In this document: piece after piece, positions 45,706 through 54,856 of the stretch
How positions within the stretch are numbered: position 1 is the first letter of the stretch
How the letters are laid out: every line of letters begins with the position of its first letter
Source: Bacteroidales bacterium
GTDB lineage: Bacteria; Bacteroidota; Bacteroidia; Bacteroidales; Muribaculaceae
Assembly (NCBI GenBank): GCA_003150235.1
Contig: QAMW01000017.1
Location: 1-64,000 of the forward strand
Length of the DNA stretch: 64,000 nt
Direction of reading: 5' to 3'
Made by a program: the position numbers and the translations under genes
Notes under the pieces: generated by a model
What the model saw: only the letters and a program-made list of their open reading frames with translations
Told to the model about the DNA's origin: nothing
The model's database searches: none

Positions 45706-48700
45706 ATGAAACTCGGACATAAGCTAATTGTTACACTCCTTGCGATGATTGTGCCATGCCTAATGACGGCGGCGATACGCGTGGAGCACTATGCCAAGAA
45801 AGACGGTCTCGCAGGCACCGTCGTGTCCGATATTCTCCATGACAGCCGCGGCTATATATGGATAGGCACCTGGGAAGGGCTTTCCCGCTTTGACGGAAAA
45901 GAATTTATCAACTACAGCGAAGGCGACGCCACGGAGATACCATATCTCCACAACCGTGTGATGCGCGTGTATGAAGACGCCCTCGGCAATGTCTGGGTCA
46001 TGATGTACGACGACCGTCTCTTCCGTCTTAACCGCCGCACCGACCGCTTTGACCGCATGGCGGAGGTGTTTCCCGATTTCCAGAATGTAAGGATGTACAA
46101 TCCTGTGTTCACCGCCTCGGGCGATGTGTGGGCAGAGGTGCGGGGCACCGGTGCGATACATTTCATGACCGACTCGCTCACCAACGCGCTCTCGTCGGAG
46201 ATGGTGCCGCTCGTGGGACAGGCGATAAACTTCCTGTATGAGGACCGACACGGCACCGTGTGGGCGGCTACCGACAAGCGGCTTTCCGTGCTGAAATCTG
46301 ACTCGCTTAATTTCAACACCCTTGCCGACCACCACGATGTGCGCGCTGTCGCCGAGGCAGGCGACAAGGTGATATGGGGCTCAGCCGACGGCTCGATAAT
46401 AGAGTATGACTACAAGACGGGACGCAACAAGATTGTGCCGCTTCTGCATAATACCCCGGTGACTTCCCTTTCGGTGTCGCCCGACGGGAAGACGCTTTAC
46501 ATCGCCACATCGCGTTCCGGACTCTACCGTTACGACCTTGCCGATGCACGGCTCTCGCAGATTTTCGACACACCCGCTTCGATTGACCGGCTTTTCACCG
46601 ACAGCTTCGGGCTTGTATGGATTATCACCAGGCAGCCGGGCGTGATGATGTATGACCCTGACACCCGCGATGTGATGACCTTCACCCAGGAGGTGACCCC
46701 GTCGAGCTACGAGCCGGCATCGGACATAGTGGAGAAGGATGGCGAGGTGTGGGTGGCTATGACCGGAGGCGGTTTCGGTAAATATGACCGCGCCACCGGA
46801 CGCCTTGACTATTTCCATAATGACCCGTCGAAACCGGGCGACATGTCAAATGTTGTACTGCAGTTTGCCGTGTCGTCACCCGACGTGGTGTGGCTCTCCA
46901 CTCATCTGCGCGGCATCGACCGGGTGACTTCGGTCGACGACAAGGTGAGCCACACATGGATCAAGGACCGTCCTTCGAGCCTTGTCGACAATGAGGTGAA
47001 GTCGTTTTTCCTTGACGGCGACACTACCGTGCTCATAGGCACTAAGGCGGGTTATCTCTATGATTACTCGATATCAGGCAGGCTTCTCGACACATACAGC
47101 ACCGATACGCGGGGTGAGCCGATAGGGCGTGTCTATTCGATATGCCGTGACAGCGACGGCGATATATGGCTCGGGACACGCGGCAACGGTATATTGCGTG
47201 TGACCGGTTTAGGTGCTGATGCCGTGTCGACGCGTTACAGCCACGACCCCGCCGACAAATTCAGCATATCGTCTGACGAGATACAGAGTATCATCATCGA
47301 CCGTCTCGGGCGCATGTGGATAGGCACTTATGGCGGGGGCGTGAATCTCGCCGTGCGCGACGGTTCGTCGGGCAATGTACGATTCCTGTCGGCTGCAAAT
47401 TCGATGAAAGGCTATCCGATAGCCTCGTGTGGGAAGGTCCGCTCGCTTGCAGCGCAGCGCGACGGCACCGTATGGGCAGGTACTACCGAGGGGCTTGTGG
47501 CGCTTGTCTATGATGACGACACCAAGGATGTCAAGGCGCGGGTATATCGTCAGGATGGCGACAATCATGCCTCGCTGTCAGCCGACGACATAGTGACAGT
47601 GTATGTTGACAGCCGCGACGTGCTCTGGGTGGGCACCATGACGGGCGGTCTCAACCGCTATGAAGGCACCGAGGGCGGTAAACCGAAATTTACTGTGTAT
47701 TCCACGGCAAACGGTCTCCCGTCAAATCATATCAAGAGCATCACCGAAGATAAATCGGGAAACCTGTGGATTGCCACCGATGAAAACATAGTGATGTTCA
47801 ACAACGAGACACAGGCTTTCAGCGTGTATCTTGAGGACTCCGACCCCGCCAATACGATTTTCTCTGAAAATGCCGCTATTGTGCTGCCCGACGGTGACCC
47901 GCTCTTCGGCGCCAACAACGGCTGCTATCGTGTCGACAATTTCCGTAAGTCGGCTGAGTCGGCGGGAAGTCTCCAGCTTGTAGTGACAAGTGTCTCGATT
48001 GACGGCAAGGACACTTCGCCCCGTGTCAATCCCGACATGGAAGCCTATATACCTGAAAGCGGGGTGGTGAAGCTCCCTTCGCGGCAGTCGACGCTGACCG
48101 TGAAAGTCAATGCTCTCAACTATTCGCTGCAGAACCGTGTGCGCTACCGCTACATGATAAAGGGTGTAAATAATGACGAGTGGGTCAACTGCGGCACTGA
48201 GAACACTATCACCCTCTCCGGTCTGCCGTCAGGCGAAAATACCCTCGTCGTGCGCGCCATGCTCTCCGACGACCCTGAAAAATGGGAGGAATGTACCTTG
48301 TCCATTATCGTGCCCTCGGCGTGGTGGGCTACCTGGTGGTTCTGGCTGCTGGTTGTCGCAGTAATCGCTGCCGGTGTGGTCCTGTTCCGGTATCTGCACC
48401 GCGAAAAGCGCAATCTCGCCGCTGCGGCTGTGTCGGGAGGTGACAATGCTCCTGCCGAGTCGCCCCGCAAGACCATTGTCTTCGAGCCCGGCAAGATTGC
48501 TCTTGATGATGACGAAGATGAGAAGTTTGTCACCAATCTTCTTGCATGGATGGAGGAAAACTATTCCAACCCGGAGATGAAGATTGACAACATGGTAAAT
48601 TCTTCCGGTCTTGGCAGGACCTCGTTTTACAACAAGCTCAAGACGCTCGCCGACACGTCGCCTGTGGAATTTGTAATCGATTTCCGCATGAAAAAGGCGA

Positions 48701-48891
48701 AGATGTTTATCGAAAACACCAACAAGACTATCGCGGAGATTGCATATCTTACCGGTTATCTCGACCCGCATTATTTCACCCGCGCTTTCAAGAACCGTTA
48801 CGGCGAGACCCCCACTCAGTACCGCAAGCATTACTGTGGCGGTGCGCAGGCAGAGGAGGGGGAGAAAACCGACTCCGGCACTGAGGCGTGA
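45706..48891 (+). CDS. Propeller-sensor transmembrane AraC-type regulator (HTCS-like, no kinase)
   Basis: About 1061 residues. After a signal peptide (~1-25) come many two-component-propeller blades of the type DSRGYIWIGTWEGLSRFDG and DRLGRMWIGTYGGGVNLA (~35-760), then a Y_Y_Y-type domain with NRVRYRYMIKGVNNDEW (~800-865). A single transmembrane helix is at ~878-897, a ~45-residue linker follows, and an AraC helix-turn-helix (IAEIAYLTGYLDPHYFTRAF) lies at ~940-1043. Classical hybrid systems carry HisKA, HATPase and receiver domains between membrane and DNA-binding domain; none is present. It is likely to sense oligosaccharides in the periplasm. The following pectin operon is the obvious target, by position. 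ATG 45688 is an alternative start. Confidence 0.88.
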   Translation: MKLGHKLIVTLLAMIVPCLMTAAIRVEHYAKKDGLAGTVVSDILHDSRGYIWIGTWEGLSRFDGKEFINYSEGDATEIPYLHNRVMRVYEDALGNVWVMMYDDRLFRLNRRTDRFDRMAEVFPDFQNVRMYNPVFTASGDVWAEVRGTGAIHFMTDSLTNALSSEMVPLVGQAINFLYEDRHGTVWAATDKRLSVLKSDSLNFNTLADHHDVRAVAEAGDKVIWGSADGSIIEYDYKTGRNKIVPLLHNTPVTSLSVSPDGKTLYIATSRSGLYRYDLADARLSQIFDTPASIDRLFTDSFGLVWIITRQPGVMMYDPDTRDVMTFTQEVTPSSYEPASDIVEKDGEVWVAMTGGGFGKYDRATGRLDYFHNDPSKPGDMSNVVLQFAVSSPDVVWLSTHLRGIDRVTSVDDKVSHTWIKDRPSSLVDNEVKSFFLDGDTTVLIGTKAGYLYDYSISGRLLDTYSTDTRGEPIGRVYSICRDSDGDIWLGTRGNGILRVTGLGADAVSTRYSHDPADKFSISSDEIQSIIIDRLGRMWIGTYGGGVNLAVRDGSSGNVRFLSAANSMKGYPIASCGKVRSLAAQRDGTVWAGTTEGLVALVYDDDTKDVKARVYRQDGDNHASLSADDIVTVYVDSRDVLWVGTMTGGLNRYEGTEGGKPKFTVYSTANGLPSNHIKSITEDKSGNLWIATDENIVMFNNETQAFSVYLEDSDPANTIFSENAAIVLPDGDPLFGANNGCYRVDNFRKSAESAGSLQLVVTSVSIDGKDTSPRVNPDMEAYIPESGVVKLPSRQSTLTVKVNALNYSLQNRVRYRYMIKGVNNDEWVNCGTENTITLSGLPSGENTLVVRAMLSDDPEKWEECTLSIIVPSAWWATWWFWLLVVAVIAAGVVLFRYLHREKRNLAAAAVSGGDNAPAESPRKTIVFEPGKIALDDDEDEKFVTNLLAWMEENYSNPEMKIDNMVNSSGLGRTSFYNKLKTLADTSPVEFVIDFRMKKAKMFIENTNKTIAEIAYLTGYLDPHYFTRAFKNRYGETPTQYRKHYCGGAQAEEGEKTDSGTEA

Positions 48892-49128
48892 CAAAAATCG
48901 CCCTTTCGGGAGGATAATCACCTTTTTTGATAAAAATTCTCGTTCTTTTGGCAGGAAATGCAGTTGGAGATTGGCGAAGATTTTGTAATTTTACAAAACT
49001 TAAATCATTAACCGAATCATCATCAAGCGTAGACGCCTAATTGCCTGCATCTATTACCAGACCGGATATTGACCATGAAGGCGTTCCGACAGGATGTTGA
49101 ACTAAAACCAGTAATCAAGGACACAGCT
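48892..49128 (+). promoter_or_regulatory. Leader and possible promoter of the pectin/hexuronate operon
   Basis: TAATTTTA at 48986-48993 is one base off TAnnTTTG and could be the -7 box. The region up to 49128 has no other gene and would hold any binding site of the upstream regulator. No clear inverted or direct operator repeat stands out. Confidence 0.3.
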
Positions 49129-50808
49129 ATGTTTAAAGGAAAAAAATCCGTCTTTGCGGCGTTGCTCGCATCAAGTGCGCTTATGTCATCGGCGCAGGTA
49201 TCTAATGTCTGGTCGCCCGATCTCGGCAATGGCGAATACAAGAATCCCGTGATTAATGCTGACTATTCCGACCCTGATGTGGTGCGCGTCGGCGATGATT
49301 ATTACATGACTGCGTCGAGTTTCTGCGACATTCCCGGTCTGCCCGTGCTTCACTCCAAGGATCTTGTCAACTGGACCATCATCGGTCATGCCATAGCCGA
49401 GATGCCGGAATATGCGCAGTCGGCTCCCGACCCTTCCCACGGTAATGCCGTGTGGGCTCCCGCCATACGTTACCACAATGGCGAGTATTATATCTATTAC
49501 GGTGACCCTGACCTCGGCATCTTCATGACCAAGACGAAGAATCCCGCCGGACCGTGGGAGCCGCTCGTGTGGGTTCACAAGGCGAAAGGCATCATCGACA
49601 CCTGCCCCTTCTGGGATGAAGACGGCAAGGCTTACATCGCCCACGGATATGCCGGCAGCCGTGCCGGCGTGAAGAGCATTCTCGGCATGATTGAGATGAC
49701 ACCCGACGGCACAAAGACCATAGGTCAGGACCGCATGATTTACGACGGTCATATTGAAAACCCGACAATCGAGGGTGCCAAGATGTACAAGCGCGGCGAC
49801 TGGTATTATATCTTCTCCCCTTCGGGAGGTGTGGCTACCGGCTGGCAGGAAGTGCTTCGCTCGAAAAGCCCCTGGGGCCCTTACGAGGTGCGTAATGTCA
49901 TGGATCAAGGCTCTACCGACGTGAACGGTCCTCACCAGGGAGCGTGGATTGACACCCCCGACGGCAAGGAAGACTGGTTTATCCACTTCCAGGACAAAGG
50001 CCCTTACGGGCGTGTGGTTCATCTTCAGCCTATGAAGTGGAATGAAGACGGATGGCCCGTAATCGGTGTTGACCCTGACGGCGACGGTCGCGGCGAGCCG
50101 GTGATGAAATATCGCAAGCCCAATGTCGGTGGTACTTACAAGGCGGTCAACCCTGCCGAGTCCGATGAGTTTGACTCCAATACCCTCGGTCTGCAATGGC
50201 AGTGGAAGGGCAATCCATCAGCCCTATGGTATTTTGCCGATGCCAATGCCTCTAAGCTTCGCCTTTTCTCCCACAACACTCCCGATGCGGAGCGTCTTTA
50301 CGACATGCCAAACATACTTCTGCAAAAATTCCCCGCCCACAATTTCACCGCTACCGCCAAGGTCAAATTCTGCCCGCGCGTCAACAACGGCAAGGTGACT
50401 CCGGGCGAGCTCGCCGGTCTTATCGTGATGGGCTACAATTATGGCACCATCGCTCTTGAAAGCCGCGAGGATGGCGTGTATCTCGTCAATATAGACTGCG
50501 AGAAAGCCAATAAGGGTGGAAAGGAAGTAAGAGGCGAGTCGGTAAAGATTGATGCCGACAAGGATCTTTACCTCCGTGTGCAGGTGAAATACACCGGTAC
50601 CAAGAAACCGACGCAGAAACCCGACTACACAGCTGAGGCTACATTCTTCTACAGTCTTGACGGCAAGAAATTCACCCGTTTCGGCAAGCCGCTCAATGTG
50701 CGCGAAGGTCACTGGATAGGTGCCAAGTTCGGTCTCTTCTGTGTGCGCCCGTGGCATAGCAACGATAGCGGATGGCTCGATGTCGACTGGTTCCGTGTCA
50801 CCAAGTAA
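49129..50808 (+). CDS. Secreted GH43-family glycosidase
   Basis: A five-bladed propeller glycosidase of the arabinofuranosidase/xylosidase type, 559 residues from the ATG at 49129, which starts on the signal peptide MFKGKKSVFAALLASSALMS. The general base is the Asp in NADYSDPDVVRVGDDYYM; GIIDTCPFWDEDGKAYI supplies the pKa-modulating Asp, and GHIENPTIEGAKMYKRGDW the catalytic Glu. A C-terminal beta-sandwich (~350-559, from SDEFDSNTLGLQWQWKG) is typical of two-domain GH43 members. It probably removes arabinose or related side chains of pectin. First gene of the operon with CE8, uxaB, uxaA, uxaC and the carrier. Confidence 0.9.
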   Translation: MFKGKKSVFAALLASSALMSSAQVSNVWSPDLGNGEYKNPVINADYSDPDVVRVGDDYYMTASSFCDIPGLPVLHSKDLVNWTIIGHAIAEMPEYAQSAPDPSHGNAVWAPAIRYHNGEYYIYYGDPDLGIFMTKTKNPAGPWEPLVWVHKAKGIIDTCPFWDEDGKAYIAHGYAGSRAGVKSILGMIEMTPDGTKTIGQDRMIYDGHIENPTIEGAKMYKRGDWYYIFSPSGGVATGWQEVLRSKSPWGPYEVRNVMDQGSTDVNGPHQGAWIDTPDGKEDWFIHFQDKGPYGRVVHLQPMKWNEDGWPVIGVDPDGDGRGEPVMKYRKPNVGGTYKAVNPAESDEFDSNTLGLQWQWKGNPSALWYFADANASKLRLFSHNTPDAERLYDMPNILLQKFPAHNFTATAKVKFCPRVNNGKVTPGELAGLIVMGYNYGTIALESREDGVYLVNIDCEKANKGGKEVRGESVKIDADKDLYLRVQVKYTGTKKPTQKPDYTAEATFFYSLDGKKFTRFGKPLNVREGHWIGAKFGLFCVRPWHSNDSGWLDVDWFRVTK

Positions 50809-50828
50809 CATATATTATATATCACGCC

Positions 50829-51800
50829 ATGTTACGTCACCTATCAATAATATCAATCCTTCTCTTCGCCCTGACGGCAGCAATGCCGCTCGGGGCGGCG
50901 GAGTATAAACGCAATATCACCGTGGCTCAGGACGGTTCCGGCGACTACACTACCTTGACCGAGGCGATGGAGGGCATACGCGCCTTCATGGACTACACCG
51001 TGACGGTAAATATCAAAAACGGTGTCTACCGCGAAAAGCTCGTCATTCCTTCATGGCTTGAGAATGTGGAATTTGTGGGAGAGTCGGTCGACAGCACCAT
51101 AATCACCTTCAGCGACCATGCCAACATAAACAAGATGGGCACATTCCGCACCTACACCGTTAAGGTCGAGGGTTGCGACATGACTTTCCGCAATCTCACC
51201 ATCGAGAATAATGCCGAGCAGCTCGGGCAGGCAGTCGCGCTTCACACTGAGGGCGACCGTCTCTCATTCATCAACTGCCGCTTCCTCGGGAATCAGGATA
51301 CCATCTTTACCGGAGGCAAAAACTCTCGCCTTTATTTCCTCGGATGTTATATAGAGGGTACCACTGATTTTATTTTCGGTCCCGCCACGGCGCTTTTTGA
51401 GGATTGCACCATCTACTCGAAGCGTGACTCATATATCACTGCCGCTTCCACCCCGAAAGATGTGGAAGTCGGTTATGTGTTTAACCGTTGCCGCCTCAAA
51501 GCGGCGCCCGGAGTCGAGAAGGTGTATCTCGGCCGTCCCTGGCGCCCATACGCCTTCACTATGTTTATCGACTGCGAGATGGACCGCCATATCGCCCCGA
51601 CCGGTTGGGACAACTGGCGTAACCCTGACAACGAATCGACCGCGCGCTACGGCGAGTTTGGCTCGACCGGCGAAGGCGCGTCAGCCGACGGGCGTGTCAA
51701 GTGGGCGTCAAATCCCGATGCCTCCACGGCGCGTCGTTACGTTGATGCCGCCATCTTCGATATCAACGACAGTTGGTCACCCGCTAAACCTAAACTCTAA
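50829..51800 (+). CDS. CE8-family pectin methylesterase
   Basis: It hydrolyses methyl esters of homogalacturonan. It has 323 residues from the ATG at 50829, with a signal peptide (MLRHLSIISILLFALTAAMP). Family motifs: VAQDGSGDYTTLTEAM, NCRFLGNQDTIFTGG (catalytic Asp as proton donor), EGTTDFIFGPATALFE (nucleophilic Asp) and YLGRPWRPYAF. It lies 20 bases after the GH43 stop. It prepares substrate for the lyases and polygalacturonase in the same window. Confidence 0.94.
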   Translation: MLRHLSIISILLFALTAAMPLGAAEYKRNITVAQDGSGDYTTLTEAMEGIRAFMDYTVTVNIKNGVYREKLVIPSWLENVEFVGESVDSTIITFSDHANINKMGTFRTYTVKVEGCDMTFRNLTIENNAEQLGQAVALHTEGDRLSFINCRFLGNQDTIFTGGKNSRLYFLGCYIEGTTDFIFGPATALFEDCTIYSKRDSYITAASTPKDVEVGYVFNRCRLKAAPGVEKVYLGRPWRPYAFTMFIDCEMDRHIAPTGWDNWRNPDNESTARYGEFGSTGEGASADGRVKWASNPDASTARRYVDAAIFDINDSWSPAKPKL

Positions 51801-51851
51801 ACTATAAACCCTAAACTATAAACCAAATAAACAACTAACACATATCTTGTT

Positions 51852-53333
51852 ATGAAAGTATTAAATAAACTTACCGCCCCCAAGGCAGTCGCTCCCGAAA
51901 AAATTATTCAATTCGGTGAAGGTAACTTCCTCCGCGCTTTCGTGGACTGGATCGTAAAAAACATGAATGACACCACCGATTTCAATGCTTCAGTGGTTGT
52001 ACTTCAGGGTACACGTATGGCATTCCCCATGAATCTTCTTCAGGGACAGGACTGCATGTATCATGTCAACCTTCAGGGTCGTCTCAATGGCGAGGTGGTA
52101 AACTCGCTCACCCGTATCGACTGTCTCAGCCGCGGTCTTAACCCCTACGAGCAGTTTGACGCTTACATGGGTCTTGCCGATCAGCCCGAGATTCGTTTCG
52201 TGATTTCCAACACTACCGAGGCAGGTATTACCTTTAACGCTGAAAGTAAGTTTACCGATACTCCCTGCGAAAACTATCCCGCACGTCTTACACAGCTTCT
52301 CTATCGTCGTTTCAAGACCTTCAACGGGGCTGCCGACAAGGGCCTTATCATAATGCCCTGCGAGCTGATATTTGAGAACGGTCATCATCTTAAAGATTGC
52401 ATCAACCGCACTATCAACCTTTGGAAAGAGGACCTCGGCGCCGACTATGAGGCATTCAAGAATTGGTTCAATACATATAATTATGTATGCGCCACTCTCG
52501 TTGACCGTATCGTTCCGGGATTCCCCCGCAAGGAAATCAACCAGATTCAGGAAAAACTCGGTTACAAGGACAATGTCGTTGTACAGGGCGAGGCTTTCCA
52601 CCTCTGGGTTATCGAGAAACCGGAAAACATGTCAATCGAGGAGCTTCGTGCCGAGTTCCCCGCTGAGAAGGCAGGTCTTAACGTGATTATCACCGATTCC
52701 GAGGCTCCTTATCATGAAAGAAAGGTGACTCTGCTTAACGGTCCTCACACAGTGCTTTCACCCGTAAGCTACCTGTCGGGTGTCGACATCGTGCGCGATG
52801 CCTGCAATCATCCCGTGCTCGGCGAGTATATCCGCAAGGTGCAGTTCGACGAACTCATGCAGACCCTCAATCTCCCGATGGACGAGCTGAAGAAGTATGG
52901 CGAGAGTGTGCTTGAGCGCTTCGACAATCCTTATGTTGACCACCAGGTTACCTCAATCATGCTTAACTCCTTCCCGAAATTCCAGACTCGCGACCTTCCC
53001 GGTCTCAAGACTTATCTGGAGCGTAAGGGTGAACTTCCCAAGGGTATCGTGCTCGGTCTTGCTGCAATCATCACTTATTACAAGGGTGGAAAACGTGCCG
53101 ACGGTGCCGACATCGTGCCTAACGACGACCCGCAGATCATGCAGCTTCTCACCGACCTCTGGGCTACCGGTGATACCCGCAAGGTGGCTGAAGGCGTTCT
53201 CGCTGCCGACGAGCTTATATGGAAGGATCACGGCAATCTCAACACCATCCCCGGTCTTACCGACCTCGTGGTTGAGTATCTTGATTCCATCCGTGACAAG
53301 GGTATGCTCGAAACCGTCAAGACTATCCTCTGA
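51852..53333 (+). CDS. uxaB: Altronate oxidoreductase (tagaturonate reductase) UxaB
   Basis: It reduces tagaturonate to altronate with NADH. The 493-residue protein belongs to the mannitol/hexuronate dehydrogenase family: an N-terminal nucleotide-binding part with FGEGNFLRAFVDWI, VISNTTEAGI in the middle, and the C-terminal signature KVTLLNGPHTVLSPVSYLSG. It precedes uxaA by two bases, so the genes are coupled. The 51-base spacer before it carries short direct repeats (TAAACTATAAACC-like) and may hold a ribosome-binding or processing signal. Confidence 0.93.
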   Translation: MKVLNKLTAPKAVAPEKIIQFGEGNFLRAFVDWIVKNMNDTTDFNASVVVLQGTRMAFPMNLLQGQDCMYHVNLQGRLNGEVVNSLTRIDCLSRGLNPYEQFDAYMGLADQPEIRFVISNTTEAGITFNAESKFTDTPCENYPARLTQLLYRRFKTFNGAADKGLIIMPCELIFENGHHLKDCINRTINLWKEDLGADYEAFKNWFNTYNYVCATLVDRIVPGFPRKEINQIQEKLGYKDNVVVQGEAFHLWVIEKPENMSIEELRAEFPAEKAGLNVIITDSEAPYHERKVTLLNGPHTVLSPVSYLSGVDIVRDACNHPVLGEYIRKVQFDELMQTLNLPMDELKKYGESVLERFDNPYVDHQVTSIMLNSFPKFQTRDLPGLKTYLERKGELPKGIVLGLAAIITYYKGGKRADGADIVPNDDPQIMQLLTDLWATGDTRKVAEGVLAADELIWKDHGNLNTIPGLTDLVVEYLDSIRDKGMLETVKTIL

Positions 53334-53335
53334 TT

Positions 53336-54841
53336 ATGAAGGAATACATAAAGATAAATTCCGCCGACAATGTAGCCGTGGCAATCACTCCCCTCACGAA
53401 GGGGACGGTTATAGAAATCGACGGAAAGACCATCACTCTCGTCACCGATATTCCTGCAGGGCATAAAGTTGCCTTGCAGGATATCGCTGAGGGCGAGAAT
53501 GTCATCAAGTACGGTTTCCCCATCGGTCATGTGCTTCATGACGTGAAAGAGGGCTCCTACCTTGACCATAACGATATTAAGACCAATCTTGCCGGTCAGC
53601 TCGATTATTCCGACATAAAAATCAACGGTGACGCTCCCGCCGAGGTCTCTGCAACCGAGCCGGAACTCACCTTTGACGGCTATGTGCGCGCCGACGGTCA
53701 GGTCGGTATCCGTAACGAGATATGGGTAATCCCGACTGTCGGCTGTGTTAACGGTATCGTGAAGCAGATTGTCGACCGTCTTAATGCGGAGACAGGTGCC
53801 GAGGGTGTCGACGGTATATTCGGATTCCCCCACAATTACGGCTGTTCGCAGCTTGGCGATGACCATGAGAATACAAAGAAGATACTCCGCGACATGGTGC
53901 ATCACCCCAACGCGGGAGGTATTCTTGTCGTAGGCCTCGGTTGCGAGAACAATCAGCCCAAGGTGTTTGAGGAATTTTGCGGCGACTACGACCGTGACCG
54001 CGTGAAGTTCATGGTGTGTCAGGAAGTGGAAGGCGATGAAGTTGAGGCAGGTCTTGAAATTCTGCGCTCCCTCTACAATAATGCAAAGGGATTGCAGCGT
54101 ACTCCCGTGCCTGCATCAAAGTTACGCATCGGCTTGAAGTGCGGCGGCTCCGACGGTTTCTCCGGCATTACCGCTAATCCGCTCCTCGGCGCATTCTCCG
54201 ATTTCCTCTGCGAGTCGCAGGGCGGTACTACCGTGCTTACCGAAGTGCCCGAAATGTTTGGCGCCGAGACAATACTCATGAAGCGTTGTGCCGATGATGC
54301 CCTGTTGGGTCAGACAATCGACCTTATCAACAATTTCAAGGAATATTTTCTCAGCCATGGGGAGCCTGTCGGTGAGAATCCCTCTCCAGGCAACAAGGCT
54401 GGCGGTATATCCACTTTGGAAGAGAAGGCGCTCGGCTGTACACAGAAATCGGGAAAGAGCCCGGTTTACGGTGTGCTCGAATATGGTGAGCGTATCCACA
54501 ATCACGGCTTGAACCTCCTGTCGGCGCCCGGTAATGACCTTGTGGCTTCCACCGCGCTTGCCGCAGCCGGCTGCCAGATGGTGCTCTTCACCACCGGTCG
54601 CGGTACTCCGTTCGGCACATTTGTGCCTACGATGAAGATATCGACCAATTCCGGTCTCGCCTCGCGCAAGCCGGCATGGATTGACTTCAATGCCGGGGTG
54701 CTTGTCGAGGATGAGTCGATGGATGAAGTGCTCGCGCGCTTTGTCAAGTATGTAATCGAGGTGGCAAGCGGCCGTCTCGTAAATTCTGAAAAGAGCGGTA
54801 TTCATGAAATCGCTATTTTCAAAAATGGTGTAACCCTTTAA
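53336..54841 (+). CDS. uxaA: Altronate dehydratase UxaA
   Basis: It dehydrates altronate to 2-keto-3-deoxygluconate. The 501-residue protein has an N-terminal SAF domain (~1-95, ending GFPIGHVLHDVKEG) and the large dehydratase domain with TVGCVNGIVKQIVDRL, FGFPHNYGCSQLGDDHENT, LGCENNQPKVFEEF and LKCGGSDGFSGITANP. Cysteines in these motifs fit the iron-dependent active site known for the family. The start is two bases after uxaB; uxaC follows after 15 bases. Confidence 0.94.
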   Translation: MKEYIKINSADNVAVAITPLTKGTVIEIDGKTITLVTDIPAGHKVALQDIAEGENVIKYGFPIGHVLHDVKEGSYLDHNDIKTNLAGQLDYSDIKINGDAPAEVSATEPELTFDGYVRADGQVGIRNEIWVIPTVGCVNGIVKQIVDRLNAETGAEGVDGIFGFPHNYGCSQLGDDHENTKKILRDMVHHPNAGGILVVGLGCENNQPKVFEEFCGDYDRDRVKFMVCQEVEGDEVEAGLEILRSLYNNAKGLQRTPVPASKLRIGLKCGGSDGFSGITANPLLGAFSDFLCESQGGTTVLTEVPEMFGAETILMKRCADDALLGQTIDLINNFKEYFLSHGEPVGENPSPGNKAGGISTLEEKALGCTQKSGKSPVYGVLEYGERIHNHGLNLLSAPGNDLVASTALAAAGCQMVLFTTGRGTPFGTFVPTMKISTNSGLASRKPAWIDFNAGVLVEDESMDEVLARFVKYVIEVASGRLVNSEKSGIHEIAIFKNGVTL

Positions 54842-54856
54842 CCTTAAGAAACAACG

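Noticed and set aside
49186..50196. 336-codon minus-strand frame opposite the GH43 gene
   Set aside because: Antisense shadow of a gene with clear catalytic motifs; no start signal or family match.
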